64,000 bases of DNA from Pseudomonas haemolytica (GTDB lineage Bacteria > Pseudomonadota > Gammaproteobacteria > Pseudomonadales > Pseudomonadaceae). Positions 34,468 through 43,041 of the stretch are shown here, piece by piece (within the stretch, counting starts at the first letter, position 1; the number at the start of each line of letters is the position of its first letter). The position numbers were made by a program, and so were the translations under genes. Location of the stretch: NCBI RefSeq assembly GCF_009659625.1, contig NZ_VOIW01000005.1, positions 558,001 to 622,000 on the forward strand, given 5' to 3'. The notes under the pieces are model-generated. The model saw nothing but the letters and a program-made list of their open reading frames with translations, was not told the origin of the DNA and did not search any database.

Positions 34468-35670
34468 TTGTCCAACCCAACCCCTCAATCGGCTCCGCCG
34501 TCCCGCGCCCTGCGCTGGGGCGTGGCCGGCTCGGTGGCAGTGATGATCGCCGCCGGTGGCCTGTTCTATTACGCCTCGCAACTGGCCGCTACCAAACGCC
34601 AGACCAACCACAATGAAATCGCCGTGACGATCCACAGCCACGCCTGTGAGCCCAACGCCCTCACCGTGCCAGCCGGGCGCGCCAGCTTTCGTATCATCAA
34701 CCGCTCCGACCGTGCAGTGGAGTGGGAAATCCTCGACGGCGTGCTGGTCGTCGAAGAGCGGGAGAATATTGCACCGGGCCTGAGCCAGGTGATCAACGCC
34801 AACCTGCTGCCCGGCGATTACGCCATCACCTGTGGCCTGCTGAGCAACCCTCGCGGCACGTTGCATGTCACGCCGACCGCAGAGTCTGATGCCCAGGCCA
34901 AGGCCAAGCCGTCGATGGTGGCCTTTATCGGCCCGTTGTCGGAGTTTCGCGTGTACCTGAGCGGCCAGGGCAATGCCCTGATCAAGTCCGTGACAGCCCT
35001 GCAGCAGGCCATTGATGCCGGTGACCTGGCCCAGGCCCAGGCGCTGTATGTACCGGCCCGCGAGGCGTATCAGCGCCTGGCGCCGGCGGCCCAACGCCTG
35101 GCCGAGCTGGACAACGCGATCAACGCTCGCGCCGATTACTTTGAAAAGCGCGAGCAGGACCCCGCCTTCAGCGGCTTCCACCGCCTCGAATACAGCCTGT
35201 TCCAGCAACACAGCCTCGATGGCCTGGCACCGATTGCCCAACGTTTGGTGGGCGATGTCACCACGCTCAAGCAACAGCTATTGGCGCAGTCCCTGCCGCC
35301 CGAGCAACTGGTAGGCATTGTGGTGCGCAACCTCAACAGCTTGGCGGATGTGCGCGCAATCAGTGGTGAAGAGGAGCGTTACAGCCATGTCGACTTGAAC
35401 GGCTTTGCCGCCAACCTGGAGGTCGCCCGCAAAGTGGTGGACCTGATGCGCCCGCTACTGAGCAAGTCCGCTGCCGACCTGTTGCCGAACATCGACAGCG
35501 CGCTCAACGCCTTCGACGCCGAGCTCAACGGGCTCAAGGTCGAAGGCCGCTACACCGGCTATGACAGTATCAGCGCCGATCAGCGCAAGCAGATCGCCGC
35601 CAAGGCCAAGGCACTGGCCGCCGCACTCGATGGAATCGACCCCGCCCTTGGCCTTTCCGGCCTGCAGTGA
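34468..35670 (+). CDS. efeO: Periplasmic iron-uptake protein EfeO (cupredoxin plus M75 domain)
   Basis: The 400-residue product starts at TTG 34468 with AAGGA eight bases upstream. An N-terminal uncleaved or signal-type helix (residues 13-30) is followed by a cupredoxin-like domain (about 40-135, with HSHACEPN and a CGLL near its end) and an imelysin/M75 domain (about 150-400) carrying the HxxE metal motif in GFHRLEYSLF. It binds iron in the periplasm and works with EfeU and EfeB. The efeB start follows 13 bases after its stop. Confidence 0.92.
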   Translation: MSNPTPQSAPPSRALRWGVAGSVAVMIAAGGLFYYASQLAATKRQTNHNEIAVTIHSHACEPNALTVPAGRASFRIINRSDRAVEWEILDGVLVVEERENIAPGLSQVINANLLPGDYAITCGLLSNPRGTLHVTPTAESDAQAKAKPSMVAFIGPLSEFRVYLSGQGNALIKSVTALQQAIDAGDLAQAQALYVPAREAYQRLAPAAQRLAELDNAINARADYFEKREQDPAFSGFHRLEYSLFQQHSLDGLAPIAQRLVGDVTTLKQQLLAQSLPPEQLVGIVVRNLNSLADVRAISGEEERYSHVDLNGFAANLEVARKVVDLMRPLLSKSAADLLPNIDSALNAFDAELNGLKVEGRYTGYDSISADQRKQIAAKAKALAAALDGIDPALGLSGLQ

Positions 35671-35683
35671 GACGAACGCATAC

Positions 35684-36988
35684 ATGAGTGATTCAGAACA
35701 GCTAAACCTTGCGCGCCGTCGCGTCCTGCTGGGCATGGCGGCCACCGGTGCGGCGATTGCCGGCAGCAGCTTGAGCTGCCCGGCCATGGCGGCCGCAGCC
35801 GAGCAAGTCACCACCGCACCACGCAGTGACAAGACCCAGGACCACCACGACTTTTTCGGCCAGCACCAAAGCGGCATCGTCACCCCGCGCCCGGCCTGCG
35901 GCATGCTCGTGGCGTTCGACGTACTGGCCAGCGACCGTGAAGACCTGGAACGCCTGTTCCGCACCTTGAACGAGCGCATCGCGTTCTTGATGACCGGCGG
36001 CACCGTGCCCCAAGTCGATCCGAAGTTGCCGCCCACCGATTCCGGCATCCTCGGCCCGGTGGTTTCGCCGGATAACCTGACCATTACCGTGTCGGTCGGC
36101 GAGTCGCTGTTCGACGAGCGCTTTGGCCTCGCGGCAGTCAAGCCCAAGCGCCTGAGTCGCATGGTCGGCTTCCCTAACGACGCGTTGGAACCGGCGCAAT
36201 GCCACGGCGACCTGAGCCTGCAGTTCAGCTCCAACACACCGGACACCAATATCCACGCCCTGCGCGACATCGTGAAGAACCTGCCCGACCTGCTGCTGGT
36301 GCGCTGGAAACAGGAAGGCAGCGTACCGCCCCAGGCACCGGCCAAGCCCGGAGCACCTGCGCAGAGTGCGCGCAATTTCCTGGGCTTTCGCGATGGTTCG
36401 GCCAACCCCGATTCCAACGATGCCAAGGCCATGGACCAGATTGTCTGGGTCCAACCCGGCAGCGACGAACCGGCCTGGGCTGCCCATGGCAGTTACCAGG
36501 CCGTGCGCATCATCCGTAACTTTGTCGAGCGTTGGGATCGCACGCCGCTGCAAGAACAGGAAAGCATCATCGGCCGGATCAAACCCACGGGCGCGCCCAT
36601 GGATGGCCAGCATGAAACCCAGGTCCCGGACTACAGCAAGGACCCGGAAGGCAAGTTGACCAAGCTCGATGCCCACATCCGCCTGGCCAACCCCCGCACC
36701 CCGCAGACCCAGGCCAACCTGATCCTGCGTCGGCCGTTCAACTACTCCAACGGCGTCAACAAAAACGGTCAGCTGGACATGGGCTTGTTGTTCATTTGCT
36801 ACCAGGCTGACCTGGAGAAAGGCTTTATCAGCGTGCAAACGCGGCTCAACGGCGAGCCCCTGGAGGAATACCTCAAGCCGGTCGGCGGCGGGTATTTCTT
36901 CACCTTGCCGGGGGTCACCGGGCCCAAGGATTTCATCGGGCGCACGCTACTCGCTGCAACGCACCTTCACACCACTGCCAAGACCTAA
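35684..36988 (+). CDS. efeB: Deferrochelatase/peroxidase EfeB (DyP-type, Tat-exported)
   Basis: The 434-residue haem enzyme starts at ATG 35684; the frame is open into efeO but that part is a shadow of efeO. A Tat signal is clear (LARRRVLLGMAATG, cut after AMAAAA). The DyP signature GFRDGSANP lies near residue 235, and a haem-ligand His is likely in LDAHIRLANP. In the Efe system it oxidises ferrous iron or acts on haem in the periplasm. Length agrees with the family (about 420-430 residues). Confidence 0.94.
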   Translation: MSDSEQLNLARRRVLLGMAATGAAIAGSSLSCPAMAAAAEQVTTAPRSDKTQDHHDFFGQHQSGIVTPRPACGMLVAFDVLASDREDLERLFRTLNERIAFLMTGGTVPQVDPKLPPTDSGILGPVVSPDNLTITVSVGESLFDERFGLAAVKPKRLSRMVGFPNDALEPAQCHGDLSLQFSSNTPDTNIHALRDIVKNLPDLLLVRWKQEGSVPPQAPAKPGAPAQSARNFLGFRDGSANPDSNDAKAMDQIVWVQPGSDEPAWAAHGSYQAVRIIRNFVERWDRTPLQEQESIIGRIKPTGAPMDGQHETQVPDYSKDPEGKLTKLDAHIRLANPRTPQTQANLILRRPFNYSNGVNKNGQLDMGLLFICYQADLEKGFISVQTRLNGEPLEEYLKPVGGGYFFTLPGVTGPKDFIGRTLLAATHLHTTAKT

Positions 36989-37013
36989 AACAAACCAGAG
37001 CGGAATTTCTCCC

Positions 37014-37832
37014 ATGAAGAAGTCGTCTATCGCGTTGTCGTTGTTAATGAGCCTTTCGCCGCTGGCAGCCTTCGCCGCTACCGCGCCGCTGGACCTGGTA
37101 GGTCCCGTATCGGACTACAAGATCTACGTCACCGAGGAAATCGGTGAACTGGTGATCCAGACCCAGGCGTTCACCAACGCCATCAATAAAGGCGACCTGG
37201 CCACCGCCAAGAAGCTCTATGCGCCGACCCGCGTGCACTATGAGTCCATCGAGCCGATCGCCGAGCTGTTCAGCGACCTCGACGCGTCCATCGACTCCCG
37301 CGTCGATGACCATGAAAAAGGCGTGACGGCTGAAGACTTCACCGGCTTCCACCGCATTGAATATGCGTTGTTCTCGCAGAACTCGACCAAGGGCCTGGAG
37401 GCTCTTACCGCCAAGCTCAATGCCGATGTGAACGATCTCAAGACCCGGGTCGACGGCCTGACCTTCCCGCCGGAAAAAGTCGTCGGCGGTGCTGCAGCGC
37501 TGTTGGAAGAAGTCGCCGCCACCAAGATCTCCGGCGAAGAAGACCGCTACAGCCATACCGACCTGTATGACTTCCAGGGCAACATCGACGGCGCGAAGAA
37601 AATCGTCGACCTGTTCCGTGGCCAGATCGAGCAGCAAGACAAGGCCTTCCTGGCCAAGGTCGACAAGAACTTCGCCAGCGTCGACAAGATCCTGGCCAAG
37701 TACAAGACCCCGGATGGAGGCTTTGAGACCTACGACAAGGTCAAGGACAACGACCGCAAAGCCCTGGTAGGGCCGGTCAACACCTTGGCCGAAGACCTCT
37801 CGACCCTGCGCGGCAAGCTGGGCTTGAACTAA
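37014..37832 (+). CDS. Second EfeO-type periplasmic protein (M75 domain only)
   Basis: The 272-residue protein has a signal peptide (cut after LAAFAA, residue 22) and then an imelysin/M75 domain with the HxxE motif in GFHRIEYALF and the conserved GEEDRYSHTDLYDF. It is a shorter paralogue of efeO without the cupredoxin domain, of the kind called EfeM or short EfeO. It follows efeB by 25 bases and ends at a strong terminator, so it is part of the same iron operon. It may give a second iron-binding partner for EfeU. Confidence 0.9.
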   Translation: MKKSSIALSLLMSLSPLAAFAATAPLDLVGPVSDYKIYVTEEIGELVIQTQAFTNAINKGDLATAKKLYAPTRVHYESIEPIAELFSDLDASIDSRVDDHEKGVTAEDFTGFHRIEYALFSQNSTKGLEALTAKLNADVNDLKTRVDGLTFPPEKVVGGAAALLEEVAATKISGEEDRYSHTDLYDFQGNIDGAKKIVDLFRGQIEQQDKAFLAKVDKNFASVDKILAKYKTPDGGFETYDKVKDNDRKALVGPVNTLAEDLSTLRGKLGLN

Positions 37833-37841
37833 GCGCTGCGG

Positions 37842-37889
37842 GCAAAAAAAACACCCAGGCGCCGTTAAGCGACCTGGGTGTTTTTTTGC
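37842..37889. terminator. Bidirectional terminator between efe operon and pssA
   Basis: A long A-run, a GC stem (ACACCCAGG / CCTGGGTGT) with a 13-base loop and a T-run form a symmetric terminator nine bases after the efeO2 stop, able to serve the convergent pssA gene as well. Confidence 0.92.
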
Positions 37890-37904
37890 CTGCCGGTTGC
37901 CCGG

Positions 37905-39248
37905 CTACAGGATGCGGTACAACAAACGCTCAATGCGCACGCGGCTGACCCGGCGCAGGAACTTGCCGACTGCTGGCGGATAATCCACCAGCGTCTGCAA
38001 CTGCTGGTAACCCTGGATACGCGTGGTGTGCTGGAAAATCTGCGCCAACTCGGTACGCCGCGGTTCCAGCCATTGGCTTTTGGGGTCATCGATCAGCAAG
38101 CCGTTTTCTAGGTCGAGGCGAAACGCTCGTGGGTTGAGGTTGTTGCCGGTGAGCAAGGTGTAGCGCTGGTCAACCCACAGGCCTTTGAGGTGGTAAGTGT
38201 TGTCGCCATCGCGCCACAGGTGCAGGTTCAACTGGCCGCTGTCGATCATCGGCTGGTGGCGCTTGGCAAAGCGCCTCAGGCTGATCTCATACAAGTACGG
38301 CAATGCAGCGATGACCTTGAACGGCTCGCTGGGTGGAATGTAGAAATCGTTGGCGGTCTTGTCGCCGACAACGATGTCGATCTTCACCCCACGCGCCAGG
38401 GCGCGGTTGATCTCGCGAGTCACCGGCAATGGCAGGTTGAAGTACGGGGTGCAGATGGTCAGTTGCTGCTGGGCGCTTGCGATCAGTTCAAGGATCACCC
38501 GGCTCAGGGGGTTGTTCTTGCCGACGCCGAGCAGTGGGCTGACAGACAGGTGGCCATTGGGCAACTGGCCGGCCGTGGTGTCGTAGGCCGCGTGCTTGAG
38601 GCGGCTGCGCAAATCGCCAATATCGTTGCGCAGGCTGCGGGTGGTGGGCGGGTTCGGCAGGTCCAGACGGTGTACGGCCTTGGACGCTACCAAACCATGC
38701 TCCACCAGGTGCTGCATCGAATCGGCCAGCGGTTGGCTGTGGATCAGGTGATAACGGTCGAAGCGGTATTTGTCGAACTTGTGCAGGTACACATTGTTCA
38801 GGCTGGCACCGCTGTACAGCACGCTGTCATCAATGACAAAGCCCTTGAGGTGCAACACGCCGAACAACTCGCGGGTTTGCACCGGCACGCCATACACCGG
38901 CACTTCGCTGGCGTGGCTTTGCGTCATTGCCTGGTACCAGGCGCTGTTACCGGGCTGCTTGCCGGCACCGATCAGCCCGCGCTGGGCGCGCAGCCAGTCA
39001 ACCATCACCACGATGTCCAGTTCGGGCCGTGCGGCTTTGGCTGCGTGCAGGGCGTCGTAGATTTCCTGCCCCGCCTCGTCCTGCTGCAAGTACAACGCAA
39101 CAATGTAGATCCGGCGGGTGGCCTGGGCGATTTTCTCCAGCAGGCAGCGACGATACGCATCAGCGCTGGGCAGCACCTCGATAGCCTCGGGGGACAGTGG
39201 AAAACCACGCAGCTTGGGCAACAGGGAACGTTTGAAGAACGACGGCAT
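37905..39248 (-). CDS. pssA: CDP-diacylglycerol--serine O-phosphatidyltransferase PssA (phospholipase D type)
   Basis: The protein has 447 residues from ATG 39248 (MPSFFKRS), against 451 in E. coli; the frame is open to 39323 without a start signal. Two HKD motifs of the phospholipase D superfamily are present: HLKGFVIDD near residue 140 and HLKGLWVDQ near 360. It makes phosphatidylserine, the precursor of phosphatidylethanolamine, at the membrane surface. This is the soluble E. coli class; many pseudomonads also carry the integral-membrane class elsewhere. Confidence 0.9.
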   Translation of the reverse strand: MPSFFKRSLLPKLRGFPLSPEAIEVLPSADAYRRCLLEKIAQATRRIYIVALYLQQDEAGQEIYDALHAAKAARPELDIVVMVDWLRAQRGLIGAGKQPGNSAWYQAMTQSHASEVPVYGVPVQTRELFGVLHLKGFVIDDSVLYSGASLNNVYLHKFDKYRFDRYHLIHSQPLADSMQHLVEHGLVASKAVHRLDLPNPPTTRSLRNDIGDLRSRLKHAAYDTTAGQLPNGHLSVSPLLGVGKNNPLSRVILELIASAQQQLTICTPYFNLPLPVTREINRALARGVKIDIVVGDKTANDFYIPPSEPFKVIAALPYLYEISLRRFAKRHQPMIDSGQLNLHLWRDGDNTYHLKGLWVDQRYTLLTGNNLNPRAFRLDLENGLLIDDPKSQWLEPRRTELAQIFQHTTRIQGYQQLQTLVDYPPAVGKFLRRVSRVRIERLLYRIL

Positions 39249-39347
39249 AAGGCTCGCAATGGGTCGAATCCGAAGAGGCCCCGAGCTTACACCATGGGGC
39301 CGCTCAGGTCTCGCCACCGACAAATGAAAAAAGCCCCTTGACCAAGA

Positions 39348-39361
39348 AGAACGATCGTTCT
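39348..39361. promoter_or_regulatory. Palindromic operator inside the tetR promoter
   Basis: AGAACGATCGTTCT is a perfect 14-base palindrome. It lies between a -35-like TTGACC (39339-39344) and a -10-like TACTGT (39361-39366). A TetR dimer bound here would block RNA polymerase, so self-repression of the next gene is very likely. Confidence 0.75.
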
Positions 39362-39373
39362 ACTGTCTTCGGC

Positions 39374-39937
39374 ATGAACGATATAGCCAACAGTGAAACC
39401 CGCGACATTATCCTCGACGTGACCGAGAAGCTGATCTATCGCCATGGCATCGCCGCCACTGGCATGGACTTGCTGGTGAAAACCGCCGGTGCCTCGAGAA
39501 AAAGTATCTACCGCTACTTCGCCAACAAGGATGAGTTGGTGATTGCCGCCCTGCAACGCCGCGACGAACGCTGGATGCAGTGGCTGCGCAGCGAAGTCGA
39601 ACGCAGTGCAGACAGCGGCGAACGCCTGCTGGGCCTGTTCAGCGCGCTCAAACAGTGGTTCGGCTCGGCGGACTTTCGCGGCTGCGCCTTTATCAACACC
39701 AGCGGCGAAACCGGTAACGCCCAAGACCCGGTGCGCCTGTTAGCCAAAGCGCATAAACAAAAACTGTTCGAGTACGCACTTGAACTATGTCAAGCACATG
39801 GCACCCCCGACCCGGAACGGCAGGCCGTACAACTGCTGATCCTGATCGATGGCGCCATAACCGTTGCCCTGGTAATGGGTGATTCTACAGCTGCCGATAG
39901 TGCGCAATGCATGGCGCGAACGTTATTGCAACTTTGA
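39374..39937 (+). CDS. TetR-family transcriptional regulator
   Basis: The protein has 187 residues from ATG 39374 (MNDIANSETRD). The frame is open from 39338, but that part runs through the operator and promoter. The helix-turn-helix is at about residues 25-50 (GMDLLVKTAGASRKSIYRYFANKDELV); the C-terminal ligand domain is of the kind with a conserved FRGCAFINTSGE segment. The next gene follows after 54 bases in the same direction and is the likely target. If the -10 element is as drawn, the transcript would begin at or next to the start codon, i.e. be leaderless. Confidence 0.92.
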   Translation: MNDIANSETRDIILDVTEKLIYRHGIAATGMDLLVKTAGASRKSIYRYFANKDELVIAALQRRDERWMQWLRSEVERSADSGERLLGLFSALKQWFGSADFRGCAFINTSGETGNAQDPVRLLAKAHKQKLFEYALELCQAHGTPDPERQAVQLLILIDGAITVALVMGDSTAADSAQCMARTLLQL

Positions 39938-39991
39938 ACCCACAGGCCAGGCAACTTTCGATCTAACTCTAGTGTTTTCAGGAGCCGCCCA

Positions 39992-40471
39992 ATGTCAGCA
40001 CATGCAGAAGTCCGTCCACCCTTGCCGCCGTTTACCCGCGAGTCGGCCATCGAAAAAGTCCGCCTGGCCGAAGACGGCTGGAATTCTCGCGATCCGCAGC
40101 GGGTGTCCCTGGCCTATACCCTGGACACGCAGTGGCGAAACCGCGCTGAATTTGCCCACAGCCGCGAAGAAGCCAAGCAGTTCCTGGCGCGCAAATGGGC
40201 CAAGGAGCTGGATTACCGATTAATCAAGGAACTGTGGGCGTTCACCGGTAACCGCATCGCCGTGCGCTATGCCTATGAGTGGCACGATGACTCGGGTAAC
40301 TGGTTCCGGTCCTACGGTAATGAAAACTGGGAATTCGATGAGAACGGTTTGATGGCCAACCGCTTTGCCTGCATCAACGATATGCCGATCCAGGCAAGCG
40401 AACGCAAGTTCCACTGGCCGCTGGGGCGTCGCCCGGATGATCATCCGGGGTTGTCGGATTTGGGACTGTAG
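39992..40471 (+). CDS. NTF2-like protein of the DUF1348 family
   Basis: The 159-residue protein matches the DUF1348 group of small NTF2/SnoaL-fold proteins: FTRESAIEKVRLAEDGWNSR, a central AKQFLARKWAKELDYRL and the aromatic FRSYGNENWEFDENG are typical. Members are probably cytoplasmic; their reaction is not established. It follows a TetR gene with its own operator and is probably controlled by it, which suggests a role in handling some small molecule. Confidence 0.85.
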   Translation: MSAHAEVRPPLPPFTRESAIEKVRLAEDGWNSRDPQRVSLAYTLDTQWRNRAEFAHSREEAKQFLARKWAKELDYRLIKELWAFTGNRIAVRYAYEWHDDSGNWFRSYGNENWEFDENGLMANRFACINDMPIQASERKFHWPLGRRPDDHPGLSDLGL

Positions 40472-40476
40472 TCGCA

Positions 40477-40501
40477 AGCCGCAAGCTTGAAGCTTGCGGC
40501 T
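40477..40501. terminator. Perfect 12-base hairpin between convergent genes
   Basis: AGCCGCAAGCTT and AAGCTTGCGGCT flank a single base, six bases after the DUF1348 stop and seven before the stop of the convergent dehydrogenase gene. It probably terminates both; the sequence also resembles small Pseudomonas intergenic repeats. Confidence 0.75.
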
Positions 40502-40507
40502 GGCAGC

Positions 40508-41665
40508 TCAATCCTGATTCAACCCGACCCGATACAGCACTCCATCATCCTCATCCGTCAGCACATACAAATAGCCATCCGGCCCCTGCCGCACATCGCG
40601 AATCCGCGCTTTCAACTCACCCAGCAGCCGTTCCTCGTGAATGACTTTGTCGCCATCGAACTGCAACCGGATCAACTCCTGGCTGGCCAGCGCACCGATA
40701 AACAGGTTGTGCTGCCACGCCTTGAACCGGTCGGCGTCATAGAACGCCATACCGCTGATCGCCGGGGATTTCTCCCACACATGATGCGGCGCTACTGTGC
40801 CTTCCACTGTCTTGCCCTTGGCTTCGGGAATCGGCAGCAGGGAATAGTTGATGCCATGGGTTGCCAGCGGCCAACCGTAGTTCTTGCCGCGCTCGATGAT
40901 ATTGACCTCATCGCCACCACGGGGGCCATGTTCGTTCTCCCAGATCGTGCCAGTCCATGGGTTCAGCGCCAGCCCTTGCGGGTTGCGCTGGCCGTAAGAC
41001 CAGATCTCGGGGCGTACGCCCGGTTGGCCGACGAAGGGGTTGTCATCGGGTACGCGACCATCCGGGTAGATGCGCACCACTTTGCCTTGCAGCTTGTCCA
41101 GGTCCTGGGCCGTCGGCCGGTCGTTATTTTCCCCGAGGGTCACAAACAGATAGCCGTCACGGTCGAACGCCAGGCGTGAGCCAAAATGATTGCCGGTCGA
41201 CAGCTTGGGCTCCTGGCGCAGGATGACCTTGAAGTCCTGCAAGCCGCTCAAATCAGCGGCCAAACGCCCACGCCCAACGGCGGTCCCGGCTTTACCGCCT
41301 TCACCGCCCCCTTCGGCATATGACAGGTAGACCATGCGGTCCTGCTTGAAGTCCGGCGACAGCACCACATCGAGCAACCCGCCCTGCCCTTTGGCCCACA
41401 CCTGCGGCACGCCCGTCAATGGCGCGGAAAGCTTGCCGTCGGGGCTGACAAACCGCAGGTGCCCGGGGCGCTCGGTGACCAGGAAGCCTTGCTTGTCGGG
41501 CAGAAACGCCAGCGCCCAAGGATGGTCCAGGCCCTTGGTGATCGGCGTGACGGTGATGCTGCCTTGCTCAGTGGGGAATTGTTGGCTATCGGCAGCGAAT
41601 ACCGCGCTCAGCGGCAACAGTGAGGCGGCGCAAATAGCCGCTAGCAGGGTTTTGCGTAGAAACAT
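40508..41665 (-). CDS. PQQ-dependent aldose sugar dehydrogenase, periplasmic (Asd/YliI-like)
   Basis: The 385-residue protein has a signal peptide (cut after AVFAAD, about residue 24) and a six-bladed beta-propeller of the soluble glucose dehydrogenase family: GLDHPWALAFLPD opening blade, NHFGSRLAFDRDGYLF, and GEVNIIERGKNYGWP with metal and cofactor ligands near GPRGGDE. Relatives oxidise aldoses to lactones in the periplasm using pyrroloquinoline quinone. It is 12 bases upstream of, and co-directed with, nothing else on its 3' side; a small secreted-protein gene precedes it by 12 bases. Confidence 0.9.
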   Translation of the reverse strand: MFLRKTLLAAICAASLLPLSAVFAADSQQFPTEQGSITVTPITKGLDHPWALAFLPDKQGFLVTERPGHLRFVSPDGKLSAPLTGVPQVWAKGQGGLLDVVLSPDFKQDRMVYLSYAEGGGEGGKAGTAVGRGRLAADLSGLQDFKVILRQEPKLSTGNHFGSRLAFDRDGYLFVTLGENNDRPTAQDLDKLQGKVVRIYPDGRVPDDNPFVGQPGVRPEIWSYGQRNPQGLALNPWTGTIWENEHGPRGGDEVNIIERGKNYGWPLATHGINYSLLPIPEAKGKTVEGTVAPHHVWEKSPAISGMAFYDADRFKAWQHNLFIGALASQELIRLQFDGDKVIHEERLLGELKARIRDVRQGPDGYLYVLTDEDDGVLYRVGLNQD

Positions 41666-41677
41666 AAGACGAAATCC

Positions 41678-41992
41678 TTAGCGGCGATTGCCGTTGGCAT
41701 CATAGGTGGACGCTTTGGGTTCGGTGGCCGGGCGACTGGGGGCCGCCTCTTGCCGGGGGTAACGGTTGCCGATCCCGCCGTTTTCCACGGTCGGCCGGGG
41801 GCTGGTCGGGGCGGTCTGGATGCCGCGAACGGCCGGTGCATTAGGCTGGGTGCCCTGCATGCTATTGGGATTGGCCCGGTGGATAGGGCTGTTGTTAGTG
41901 TCGTAACGGCCCGGCAGGTTTTGTGCCTGGGCCAATGGCGCAAGGGCCAGGCCCAACGCCAGTACTGCAAGATGATGTACACAACGGTTCAT
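41678..41992 (-). CDS. Small secreted proline-rich protein, unknown function
   Basis: The product has 104 residues from ATG 41992, with AGAGG about seven bases upstream. A signal peptide ends LAPLAQAQ (about residue 24). The mature part of 80 residues is low in complexity, rich in Pro, Asn, Arg and Ala, without cysteines, and is probably unstructured. It is transcribed with, and stops 12 bases before, the PQQ dehydrogenase gene. I recognise no family. Confidence 0.75.
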   Translation of the reverse strand: MNRCVHHLAVLALGLALAPLAQAQNLPGRYDTNNSPIHRANPNSMQGTQPNAPAVRGIQTAPTSPRPTVENGGIGNRYPRQEAAPSRPATEPKASTYDANGNRR

Positions 41993-42177
41993 GACCAAGC
42001 CTCTCTATGCCGAGTACTACGTGCGTTCGATAACACGCTACGCCGTGGGTTCGCGTTGTGACACTAAATAGTTTCTCATCAGGTGTAACACGATCTGTCC
42101 GAGCATCTGCCCACCGAAACTTTTGCCCTGGCCCGCGAGTCACCAGAACACAGTCTCTTCGTTAAGGAGTCACACCT

Positions 42178-43017
42178 ATGCCACGGGCAATCTGGAAAGG
42201 CGCCATCAGTTTCGGCTTGGTTCACATCCCGGTATCGCTGGTTTCGGCCACGTCCTCCCAAGGTGTCGACTTCGACTGGCTGGACAAACGCAGCATGGAC
42301 CCGGTGGGCTACAAGCGCATCAACAAGACCACCGGCAAGGAAGTCACCAAGGACAATATCGTCAAGGGCGTGGCCTTTGAGAAAGGCCGCTATGTGGTAC
42401 TCAGTGAAGACGAAATTCGTTCGGCCCACCCCAAGTCGACCCAGACCATCGAGATCATCGCCTTCGTTGCCAGCGACCAGATCCCTCTGCAAAACATCGA
42501 CACGCCCTACTTCCTGGCGCCGGATAAACGCGGTGGCAAGGTTTATGCGCTGCTGCGAGAAACCTTGAAAAAAACCGGCAAGGTCGCCCTGGCCAATGTC
42601 GTGCTGCACACCAAGCAGCACCTGGCCGCGCTGATGCCGCTGGAGTCGGCCCTGGTGCTGGTGATGTTGCGCTGGCCCGCCGAAGTGCGCAGCCTGGATG
42701 AGCTGGAGCTGGGCAGCGATGTGACCAAGCCGACCTTGGCCAAGGGCGAGCTGGACATGGCCAAGCGCTTGGTGGAAGACATGAGCGCCGATTGGCAACC
42801 CGATGAATACCGCGACAGCTTCCAGGACAAGATCATGGCGCTGGTCGCGAAGAAGGCCAAGGCCGGCAAGATCGAAGATGTGGAAACAGCCGAGGGCAGT
42901 GAAGAACGTAAATCCGCCGATGTGCTTGACCTGACGGAGTTGCTCAAGCGCAGCTTGGCGGGCAAGCCCGCGGCGAAAAAGCCAGCCGCGAAGAAGTCCA
43001 GCAAAAAGGCCTCTTGA
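42178..43017 (+). CDS. ku: Non-homologous end-joining DNA end-binding protein Ku
   Basis: The 279-residue protein opens MPRAIWKGAISFGLVHIPV, the standard start of bacterial Ku, and has the Ku core up to about residue 255, including the helical SADVLDLTELLKRSL piece. It ends in a Lys/Ala-rich tail that in relatives helps DNA binding. It forms a homodimeric ring on broken ends and recruits LigD, encoded 24 bases downstream. Confidence 0.96.
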   Translation: MPRAIWKGAISFGLVHIPVSLVSATSSQGVDFDWLDKRSMDPVGYKRINKTTGKEVTKDNIVKGVAFEKGRYVVLSEDEIRSAHPKSTQTIEIIAFVASDQIPLQNIDTPYFLAPDKRGGKVYALLRETLKKTGKVALANVVLHTKQHLAALMPLESALVLVMLRWPAEVRSLDELELGSDVTKPTLAKGELDMAKRLVEDMSADWQPDEYRDSFQDKIMALVAKKAKAGKIEDVETAEGSEERKSADVLDLTELLKRSLAGKPAAKKPAAKKSSKKAS

Positions 43018-43041
43018 GCCCGCCATTGGTTGGAGAATGAC

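Noticed and set aside
35455..36838. Minus-strand open frames opposite efeB
   Set aside because: Shadow frames; efeB has a Tat signal and DyP motifs.
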